From the NCBI GenBank assembly GCA_937982385.1, contig CALJMC010000051.1, positions 1 to 11,744 of the forward strand: DNA of 11,744 nt, written 5' to 3'. The translations under genes were made by a program, and so were the position numbers. This document shows positions 6,689 through 11,744 of this stretch, in pieces; the first letter of the stretch is position 1, and the number at the start of each line of letters is the position of its first letter. This DNA is from an uncultured Rickettsiales bacterium (GTDB lineage: Bacteria > Pseudomonadota > Alphaproteobacteria > Rickettsiales > UBA998). Under the pieces are notes generated by a model. The model was not told the origin of the DNA and did no database searches. It saw only the letters and a list, made by a program, of their open reading frames with translations.

Positions 6689-7372
6689 CTAACATTCAAT
6701 ACATAATTCTTGTTTGAATAATGCGAGCAGCTCATCATGGTTTAGAGTGTGGCGGGCGAAGGCGAAACCTTCGTAGTCTCCAGTGCCGTCTGCATCAGGC
6801 GTTGTGGCTTTATCACCAAAGAAGATCGGCAGTGCGCCTGTATTGGCGGAAACTTCCAAATCAACACCACTATCACCGATATACCAAATGGGGGTGGATT
6901 CTTCGAAATCCATCTCGATAAGGGCTTTATGGATTGGGGCGGGAGAGGGTTTGTCAGCCTCGGCATCGCCCGCACCAATTTGTGTGTCAAAATAATCGCC
7001 CCACCCAATATGCGCCACTTCTTCTCGCAATGTGGTGCCGCGCTTGTTGCTGACTAATCCAATCGGCATGCCGGCATCGCGGAGCCATTTGAGTGTTTCT
7101 TCCGCACCTGCAAGCGCTTCAAGCTTATCCAAATTATAGCTCTTATAATGCGCTTGATAGAGTTTGCCGGCTTCTTCCCAGCGTTCACCAAAAAGTTCAG
7201 GAAAAGACTCACGCATCGAACGCGCCACTTTCAACTTCACCTCTTCAAATGTCCAAGGAGTCATTTCAAAATCAACGAAGGTATCATGCAATGCCTGATA
7301 GATCGTTGGCCATGTATCAACCAGTGTGTTGTCCCAATCAAACAATATCGCTTGAGGTGTCATGAGTGTCAT
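6689..7372 (-). CDS. HAD-family phosphatase (phosphoglycolate phosphatase-like)
   Basis: Cytoplasmic hydrolase of 227 residues with all four haloacid dehalogenase motifs. Motif I is FDWDNTLVDT, with nucleophile Asp12 and acid/base Asp14. Motif II is LVSNK, with Ser108. Motif III has Lys141 in DKPSPAP. Motif IV is YIGDSGVD, with Asp167 and Asp171. The helical cap between motifs I and II (about residues 18-95) places it in the Gph/PGMB-like subfamily that dephosphorylates small phosphate esters. The true substrate cannot be decided. The start at 7372 is supported by AGGAG at 7386-7382, nine bases upstream. An ATG three codons later is less well placed. The C-terminus QELCIEC carries two cysteines that are not part of the fold. 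It is divergent from the small membrane protein gene and upstream of the BCCT gene on the same strand; no functional link is evident. Confidence 0.85.
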   Translation of the reverse strand: MTLMTPQAILFDWDNTLVDTWPTIYQALHDTFVDFEMTPWTFEEVKLKVARSMRESFPELFGERWEEAGKLYQAHYKSYNLDKLEALAGAEETLKWLRDAGMPIGLVSNKRGTTLREEVAHIGWGDYFDTQIGAGDAEADKPSPAPIHKALIEMDFEESTPIWYIGDSGVDLEVSANTGALPIFFGDKATTPDADGTGDYEGFAFARHTLNHDELLALFKQELCIEC

Positions 7373-7398
7373 ATTACTGTGCTCCTATGTGCTGCTGC

Positions 7399-7429
7399 AT
7401 TATGTAGCGGTTGAGCAAGGAAGTGGCAA
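7399..7429 (-). promoter_or_regulatory. Candidate promoter for the HAD phosphatase gene
   Basis: On the minus strand TTGCCA (7429-7424, five of six) and CATAAT (7404-7399, five of six) are separated by 19 bases, two more than ideal. Transcription would begin near 7392, leaving about 20 bases that include the AGGAG ribosome binding site. The element overlaps the translation start region of the divergent small gene. Confidence 0.28.
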
Positions 7430-7431
7430 GT

Positions 7432-7701
7432 ATGAAAATGTTCAATGTCAGCACGGAAAATATATTTCGCCATAGCGCATGGTATGTCGTGTTCTTAGGT
7501 ATTTTCTTTATGCTTTATACGCCAGAAATATGGTCGCTGCTAAAAGTTCATTTCTCTCCGAATATATCAAAAGAATGGCAGTCAGATGGCATGCTGCTAT
7601 GTGTGCTCGTCTATTGGGCATTGTGTTTTGCAGTGCCTTACCTTGTGATAAAACTCATCGCACGCTATCAAAGTGGTGTGACGGATAAGACTGATAGTTG
7701 A
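7432..7701 (+). CDS. Small two-helix membrane protein, unknown function
   Basis: A predicted 89-residue inner membrane protein that I do not recognise. From the ATG at 7432 it has a short N-terminus (MKMFNVSTENIFRHS), a first hydrophobic helix at about 16-36 (WYVVFLGIFFMLY and on), a polar loop with FSPNISKEWQSDG, a second helix at about 53-75 (MLLCVLVYWALCFAVPYLV), and a basic then polar tail. A strong ribosome binding site, AAGGAAG at 7418-7424, lies seven bases upstream and fixes this start. The frame also opens with TTG at 7411, but that codon lacks a ribosome binding site. It is divergent from the HAD gene by 59 bp and stands 149 bp before the prepilin gene. The membrane layout and good ribosome binding site make it a believable gene. 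Confidence 0.6.
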   Translation: MKMFNVSTENIFRHSAWYVVFLGIFFMLYTPEIWSLLKVHFSPNISKEWQSDGMLLCVLVYWALCFAVPYLVIKLIARYQSGVTDKTDS

Positions 7702-7750
7702 ATGATGCGGTGTTATTAAAGTCATCCTAGCTATCTATATCTCTTATGTG

Positions 7751-7762
7751 GTGCACCTGCAC
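7751..7762. repeat. Short dyad GTGCA-CC-TGCAC
   Basis: Two perfect 5-base inverted arms with a 2-base centre lie in the 149-bp gap before the prepilin gene. The loop is too short for an RNA hairpin, so if it is meaningful it would be a protein-binding site. It may be chance. Confidence 0.2.
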
Positions 7763-7850
7763 TGGCAATAATTAGGCAAGTAAGCAAAAGATGTTAAGAT
7801 GATATTTATAGTTTTCTGCTATTTAAAGAGAGTCTAGGAAAGTGAAAAAA

Positions 7851-8582
7851 ATGAAAAAATCAGGTTTTAGTTTATTAGAGTTATCCATCGTCCTCGTGAT
7901 TATAGGGTTAATTGCGGGTGGCGTTGTGGCGGGGCAAGCCATGATTCATGCGGCTGAGTTGCGCTCAGTGGTGACGGATATTTCACAATATCAAACTGCG
8001 TTAAATACATTCCGCGATAAATATCTCGGCAAGCCAGGTGATTTGCGCAATGCTGAAGATTTCTGGGGCACAGATGTAAGCGGATGCCCATCTGGCGGTG
8101 GTGCGGGAACTTGCAATGGTGATTCGAATGGCGCATATGATGCAGCAGGTGAAGACATGCGTGCATGGCAGCAACTCGCACTGGCTGAATTAGTAGAAGG
8201 TAGTTTTACAGGCGTTGCTTCGGCAACGACCACTGGCTTGGAGTATGATGTGAATATTCCCAGCGCTTCTGTGGGTGGTGGCTATTGGCTTGTAAATACT
8301 ACATCGCCTCATTATGGAAAACGAGGGAATTTATTGGAGTTAGGCGCCTTCAATTCAACTGCCCCAGCTGTGCTTAATAATTCTGTATTAAATTCAATTG
8401 ATGCAGCATATTTGGATAGTAAAATAGATGATGGACAGGCTGATTCGGGCAATGTCTATGGGTTAGACGGCGGTGACGCAACTGCTCGCACCTGCACAAC
8501 TGGCATTGCCTCAGAGACAAGCTCATCTTATATTTTAACGAATGAAGATGTCGCGTGCCGTTTATTCTTTTGGCTGGATTAA
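7851..8582 (+). CDS. Type IV/type II prepilin-like protein
   Basis: A pseudopilin-like protein of 243 residues. The N-terminus MKKSG, then FSLLELSIVLVIIGLIAGG, is a classic class III leader. The prepilin peptidase would cut after Gly5 and methylate Phe6, and Glu10 is the conserved Glu at position +5. The hydrophobic helix continues into ISQYQTALNTFRDKYLGKPG, then DLRNAEDFWG, a pattern I associate with a group of large prepilins whose globular part starts with a PGD motif. Cysteines at 79 and 88 flank a Gly-rich loop, and 215 and 236 lie near the C-terminus; both pairs could form disulfides. The loop NGDSNGAYDAAGED could bind a metal ion, but this is a guess. AGGAA at 7836-7840 is 10 bases before the ATG; a GTG three codons earlier is too close to it. 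No assembly ATPase, peptidase or secretin gene is nearby. The stop codon abuts that of Hsp33. Confidence 0.85.
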   Translation: MKKSGFSLLELSIVLVIIGLIAGGVVAGQAMIHAAELRSVVTDISQYQTALNTFRDKYLGKPGDLRNAEDFWGTDVSGCPSGGGAGTCNGDSNGAYDAAGEDMRAWQQLALAELVEGSFTGVASATTTGLEYDVNIPSASVGGGYWLVNTTSPHYGKRGNLLELGAFNSTAPAVLNNSVLNSIDAAYLDSKIDDGQADSGNVYGLDGGDATARTCTTGIASETSSSYILTNEDVACRLFFWLD

Positions 8583-9557
8583 CTAACCATTCATTTTAGC
8601 GATGTCGGCATCATCGAAGGTTTCTTCGCAATTGCAAAATTGACAGACGACACTAATTACGCCATCCATTTTCATTGCTTCGAGCGTGTCGGAGCTCATT
8701 GTCGAAAAAACATTCTTAATTTTCTCGCGTGAGCAACGGCAATCACTTGAGAGTGTAATGCTATCACCTGCCCATACGCCTGTTTCATTGAACAATCTAA
8801 AGAGCAGGGCGCTTGGCGCCAAATGCGTGTCGAGCATTTCATCTTCTGTCGCGGTGTCAATCAGCAGCGCATTATAGCTCCAGCCTGACAGTTCATCAGT
8901 TTTGCGACGTTCTGGCTGCTCAGGTTGATTGCCGCCCTCTTCAGGGATGCGCTCAATCATCAGTCCACCTGCGCGCCAACGTTGCGAGCCATCATCGCGC
9001 TCGCGTAGTCCCACAAAGATGTTGAATTTCACTTCAATTTGCTGCGACTGTGTAAAATAGCCTGTGACTGCCTCACTCATCGATGCACCTTCAAGCGGGA
9101 CAATGCCTTGATAGGGATCACCAAAGCCAGCATCAAGCGTAATCGCGAGATAGCCAGTGCCCATAAGGTCGGGCAAGGTCAGTTCTTTATCAGACTTTTC
9201 AAGTGCTGCGAGCGCGTCATTGCCACCCTCAGACATGTCAGAGTAGCCTCGAAGCGCACCTTTGCCTGTGGCATCTACTACCAAAAATGAAATAGGACCA
9301 TCGCCTTTGGCTTGCATCGTTAAAATGCCATTTTCAGGCAAATTCGCCGAGAGCATCGCCGCCAAGGTCAGCAACTCACCCATCAGCTTATTGACAAGCG
9401 CATGATTATTATGACGTGTGAGAATCCTATCCATCACATCGCCCACGCGCACCATACGCCCGCGCACGGTAGATTTGTTCACCGTGAAAGGTTGAATGAA
9501 GTCTTCGTGGCGTATAAGCCCAATGCCTGAATTGTCTGTCATACTGTAGTTTACCAT
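8583..9557 (-). CDS. hslO: Redox-regulated chaperone Hsp33
   Basis: Cytoplasmic holdase of 324 residues that is switched on by oxidative unfolding and protects other proteins during oxidative stress. The N-terminal substrate-binding domain contains VRGRMVRVGDVMDRILTRH and GDGPISFLVVDATGKGALRG, the latter a strong Hsp33 motif. The C-terminal redox switch has the zinc-binding cysteines in a CxC (273, 275) and a CxxC (305, 308), in DCRCSREKI and VVCQFCNC. An extra cysteine at 310 follows the CxxC. A hydrophilic stretch at about 203-222 (EEGGNQPEQPERRKT) is the expected linker region. Two starts are possible, ATG at 9557 or ATG at 9542; neither has a good ribosome binding site. The gene is divergent from the lipase-like gene and converges on the prepilin gene with no gap. 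Confidence 0.95.
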   Translation of the reverse strand: MVNYSMTDNSGIGLIRHEDFIQPFTVNKSTVRGRMVRVGDVMDRILTRHNNHALVNKLMGELLTLAAMLSANLPENGILTMQAKGDGPISFLVVDATGKGALRGYSDMSEGGNDALAALEKSDKELTLPDLMGTGYLAITLDAGFGDPYQGIVPLEGASMSEAVTGYFTQSQQIEVKFNIFVGLRERDDGSQRWRAGGLMIERIPEEGGNQPEQPERRKTDELSGWSYNALLIDTATEDEMLDTHLAPSALLFRLFNETGVWAGDSITLSSDCRCSREKIKNVFSTMSSDTLEAMKMDGVISVVCQFCNCEETFDDADIAKMNG

Positions 9558-9594
9558 AAATTTGGCTGTTTGTTTACCCCTAGCTCGCTTTCAG

Positions 9595-9612
9595 TGCAAG
9601 TGTAACCTTGCA
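9595..9612. repeat. Inverted repeat TGCAAG-N6-CTTGCA between divergent genes
   Basis: TGCAAG (9595-9600) and CTTGCA (9607-9612) are perfect 6-base inverted arms around a 6-base centre. They sit between the divergent hslO and alpha/beta hydrolase starts and overlap the candidate -35 of the hydrolase. This is the placement expected of an operator for a dimeric regulator, and it could also fold as a small hairpin. No regulator is identified. Confidence 0.3.
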
Positions 9613-9635
9613 ATTGTTAGTTTGCGTACTATCTT
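9608..9635 (+). promoter_or_regulatory. Candidate promoter of the alpha/beta hydrolase gene
   Basis: TTGCAA (9608-9613) and TATCTT (9630-9635) are 16 bases apart, each matching consensus in four of six positions. The predicted transcript start, about 9642, falls next to the ATG at 9643. The message would then be leaderless or nearly so, which fits the lack of a ribosome binding site. Confidence 0.28.
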
Positions 9636-9642
9636 GAGTGTT

Positions 9643-10386
9643 ATGTGGTGTTCAAAACTTAAACTGATAATTCTTGTCATAATCCTATTCCTTTTTGTCA
9701 TAATAGGTCAGGTTTTTACCTACCAATTTGAGCTGATGGAAGACAGACTCGATGCCACTTATCATGAAGGCAGCGGTGATGTGGTTGTACTGTTGCATGG
9801 TATTGCCCGCACCAAAGAATCTATGGAACATATAGCAAACGCGATTAATGTAATGGATTTTGAAGTCATTAATATTCAATATCCTTCCACCCATTATGAC
9901 ATCGCGACACTCGCCCAAAAAGTGGATGGCTTATTGGATGAAAAACTAAATCCCGACAAAAAACTCCACATAATAGGCTATTCACTGGGCGGGCTTGTGG
10001 CACGTCAGTTGATTGCCGATCATGGTTACACGGTAGATAGAATAGTCATGATGGGTACTCCTAACCATGGCAGCGAAGTGGCGGATTACTTCAAAGATTG
10101 GTGGCTCTTTCAAAAAATATGGGGCCCAGCGGGGCAAGAGCTTACGACTTACAACAAGTCTATCCCTTTATTGCCGCCTGAAGTGGAGCTTACGGTGATT
10201 GCGGGCGCAACAACCAACACAACTGCTTTTGGTTCGCTTTTGCCAACTCCTAATGATGGTACGGTAAGTGTTGCTAGCACCAAGCTAGAGCCAATGAGGA
10301 ATCATATATCTGTGGATGCAACGCATTACCGTTTGTTGGTGAAAAACGATGTTTGGGCACATGTCTTGCATGCACTTACACGATAA
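9643..10386 (+). CDS. Membrane-anchored alpha/beta hydrolase, lipase type
   Basis: A serine hydrolase of 247 residues from the ATG at 9643. An N-terminal hydrophobic helix (about residues 7-26, LKLIILVIILFLFVIIGQ) acts as a membrane anchor or uncleaved signal, so the catalytic domain probably faces the periplasm. The fold starts with VVVLLHGIARTKESM, where the HG motif helps form the oxyanion hole. The nucleophile elbow is GYSLGG, with Ser114. The likely acid is Asp205 in PNDGTVSVAST and the likely base His228 in DATHYRLL (His221 is an alternative). This motif set resembles triacylglycerol lipase and PGAP1-like esterases, so an ester or lipid substrate is probable but not specified. The frame is open back to a TTG at 9562, but that 27-residue extension lacks a ribosome binding site and would put Cys-rich sequence before the anchor. 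It is divergent from hslO. Confidence 0.82.
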   Translation: MWCSKLKLIILVIILFLFVIIGQVFTYQFELMEDRLDATYHEGSGDVVVLLHGIARTKESMEHIANAINVMDFEVINIQYPSTHYDIATLAQKVDGLLDEKLNPDKKLHIIGYSLGGLVARQLIADHGYTVDRIVMMGTPNHGSEVADYFKDWWLFQKIWGPAGQELTTYNKSIPLLPPEVELTVIAGATTNTTAFGSLLPTPNDGTVSVASTKLEPMRNHISVDATHYRLLVKNDVWAHVLHALTR

Positions 10387-10400
10387 AAGTAAATTAATAG

Positions 10401-10429
10401 TTAATATTTGTTAAGTTTTGTGTTATTAT
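10401..10429 (+). promoter_or_regulatory. Candidate promoter for the nucleotide-sugar dehydrogenase gene
   Basis: TTAATA (10401-10406, four of six) and TATTAT (10424-10429, five of six) are 17 bases apart in the 120-bp gap after the hydrolase gene. Transcription would begin near 10436, giving a 5' leader of about 70 bases. That leader holds CAAGCAG (10438-10444) and CTGCTTG (10464-10470), a 7-bp stem with a 19-base loop, and the ribosome binding site AAAGGA at 10495-10500. Confidence 0.38.
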
Positions 10430-10506
10430 GCGCTGGACAAGCAGACAGCAAAGGTGTAGATGACTGCTTGAATTGAGCCATTTAAAAGTATAAAAAAGGA
10501 ATAAAA

Positions 10507-11744
10507 ATGACCACTGAATATGATGTATGTATGTTAGGCATGGGCCCTGTTGGAACCGTATCAGGATTATGTTTCGCAAAACAAGGCGCGAATGTAGTAG
10601 GGGTTGATATCAACCCTGAGCGTGTGGCAGCCTTTGCTGCTGGTAAAGCTCCGTTTGCAGAGCATGGCGTAGATGAACTTGTGCAAGAAGTGCAGGCAGC
10701 GGGCAAATTCCGCGTAACAGCTGATGCGCAAAATGCGATTGCAAACTCGCACATCATCATGATTGCAGTGGGTACGCCAACCCCTGAAGAGACTGGTATT
10801 CCTGATTTATCGCAGCTAGATGCGGTAGCAAAAGCGATTGGTGAAGCGATTAAAGATGTATCGCACACGCCATTGGTTGTTGTGCGCTCGACTGTTCCAC
10901 CAGGGACAATGCGCGGTCGTATTGGTAAAATCATCGAGGAACATTCAGGCAAAACCATGGGCGAAGGCTTTGATATTGGTTCAAACCCTGAGTTCTTGCG
11001 CGAAGGTAAAGCGATTCAAGATTTCTTCTCCACAGGTCGTATTGTGATGGGAACAGATAATAAACGCGCAGCAGATGCTATTGAAGCACTCTATAAAGAT
11101 GTGAAAGGCAAGCGTATGCATGCCTCTGTTGAGTCTGCTGAATTCGCGAAATATGTCGATAACACATGGCACGCGGTGAAAATCGCATTCGCCAATGAAA
11201 TTGGCCGTACTGTACAAGCCTTCGGTGGTAACCCAGAGGAAACCACTGAAATCTTCTTGAGCGATGACCAGTTGAATATTTCTCCTTATTATCTCCGCCC
11301 AGGTTTCGCGTTTGGTGGCTCATGCCTTCCAAAAGATACACGCGGATTGCTCGCATTGGCGCGCAAGAATGGCGTAGAACTACCGATGGTGGCAGGCATT
11401 ATGCCATCGAATGAAGCGCAAATAGACCAAGGCGTTGCGCGCATTATGCAGCATAACCCGAAGAAAGTCGGCTTGCTCGGTGTCGCATTTAAAGAACATG
11501 TGGATGATTTGCGTGAATCTCCCGCCCTTATGGTTGCCTCAAAATTGATGGCTAAAGGCGTTGAAGTGATTGCACATGACGTATGTTATAGTGCAGGGGA
11601 GCAATTGGAGCTTCCACGTACAGATGCAAAATTGGTGATGGGCACGCTTGATGAAGTGATGAGCTTCGGCGATACGATTGCACAACTCCACAATATCGAC
11701 CTTTATCATGCAAAAGCAGATGGGTGCTCTAAGCCAATTGAAAA
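10507..11744 (+). CDS. AlgD-type UDP-glucose/GDP-mannose 6-dehydrogenase (C-terminus outside)
   Basis: An NAD-dependent nucleotide-sugar dehydrogenase that oxidises the C6 alcohol of a sugar nucleotide to a uronic acid, feeding exopolysaccharide or capsule synthesis. The gene runs off the right edge after 412 codons; AlgD of Pseudomonas has 436, so little is missing. The N-terminal NAD site has GMGPVG (residues 11-16) and VGVDINPERV. VVVRSTVPPGT and GSNPEFLREGKAIQDF are family motifs. The catalytic region has Lys215 in EFAKYVDNTWHAVK and the thiol nucleophile Cys273 in GFAFGGSCLPKDTRG. The C-terminal domain begins KVGLLGVAFKEHVDDLRESP. The passage LNISPYYLRPGFAFGGSCLPKD is closer to GDP-mannose 6-dehydrogenase (AlgD) as I recall it than to typical Ugd, but substrate use cannot be settled from motifs. 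The ATG at 10507 has AAAGGA six bases upstream. It may lead a polysaccharide gene cluster beyond the window. Confidence 0.9.
   Translation, partial: MTTEYDVCMLGMGPVGTVSGLCFAKQGANVVGVDINPERVAAFAAGKAPFAEHGVDELVQEVQAAGKFRVTADAQNAIANSHIIMIAVGTPTPEETGIPDLSQLDAVAKAIGEAIKDVSHTPLVVVRSTVPPGTMRGRIGKIIEEHSGKTMGEGFDIGSNPEFLREGKAIQDFFSTGRIVMGTDNKRAADAIEALYKDVKGKRMHASVESAEFAKYVDNTWHAVKIAFANEIGRTVQAFGGNPEETTEIFLSDDQLNISPYYLRPGFAFGGSCLPKDTRGLLALARKNGVELPMVAGIMPSNEAQIDQGVARIMQHNPKKVGLLGVAFKEHVDDLRESPALMVASKLMAKGVEVIAHDVCYSAGEQLELPRTDAKLVMGTLDEVMSFGDTIAQLHNIDLYHAKADGCSKPIE

Noticed and set aside
6721..7414. Several plus-strand open frames of 66-102 residues across the HAD gene
   Set aside because: They are antisense to a gene with all four HAD motifs in order, overlap each other in different frames, and look like shadows.
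8686..9290. Plus-strand open frames inside hslO (63, 70 and 83 residues)
   Set aside because: They lie antisense to a gene with all Hsp33 hallmarks, and their translations lack any domain or plausible start signal.
9562..9642. TTG-started 27-residue extension of the alpha/beta hydrolase
   Set aside because: No ribosome binding site, odd composition, and it would displace the membrane anchor from the N-terminus. The region holds a dyad and a candidate promoter instead.
10394..10414. Clustered TTAA motifs as a CtrA binding site
   Set aside because: The CtrA box needs TTAA-N7-TTAA. Here the spacers are 3 and 6 bases. A similar near-match at 3547-3562 has an 8-base spacer.
1..11744. A defence island, prophage, CRISPR array or transposon in the window
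   Set aside because: No recombinase, nuclease, toxin-antitoxin pair, phage structural gene, direct-repeat array or terminal inverted repeat was seen. The recognisable genes are ordinary envelope, transport and stress genes.

Overview
The window looks like chromosomal DNA of an alphaproteobacterium of moderate G+C content. The best taxonomic clue is at the left edge, where a ubiquinol-cytochrome c chaperone-like gene is divergent from a BamE/SmpA-type lipoprotein gene, an arrangement I know from Alphaproteobacteria. I see no tRNA, rRNA, insertion sequence, integrase, CRISPR array or phage gene. The genus cannot be set from the sequence alone.

Layout, left to right: (1) 1-1447, envelope and respiration: partial cytochrome bc1 chaperone (-), BamE-like lipoprotein (+), and a secreted trypsin-like serine protease without PDZ domain (-). 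(2) 1695-3341, a CAT-type amino acid permease (+). (3) 3342-3647, about 300 bp without an intact gene. It holds a start-less 47-codon reading frame on the minus strand that may be a gene remnant, a spaced dyad, and a Pho-box-like element in front of the next gene. (4) 3648-5099, a 483-residue protein I do not recognise, with a soluble N-terminal part and about three degenerate units of some 100 residues, each with a hydrophobic helical hairpin. (5) 5080-7372 on the minus strand: a HAD phosphatase followed by a BCCT-family (betaine/choline/carnitine) transporter. (6) 7432-7701, a small two-helix membrane protein. (7) 7851-8582, an orphan type IV/II prepilin-like protein. (8) 8583-9557, the redox chaperone Hsp33 (-). 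(9) 9643-10386, a membrane-anchored alpha/beta hydrolase (lipase type). (10) 10507 to the right edge, an AlgD-type nucleotide-sugar 6-dehydrogenase cut off by the window.

Most genes stand alone and alternate in direction, so this is a housekeeping and accessory mosaic rather than one operon. Three convergent pairs are packed very tightly: 6 bp apart at 640/647, overlapping by 20 bp at 5080-5099, and abutting at 8582/8583, with no visible intrinsic terminator at any of them. The most unusual item is the unknown 483-residue protein. Its upstream region carries two CTGTCAC-like heptamers 11 bp apart, like a PhoB box, and a -10-like hexamer six bases before its GTG codon. That suggests a phosphate-starvation-responsive, possibly leaderless gene. 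This is inference from sequence only.
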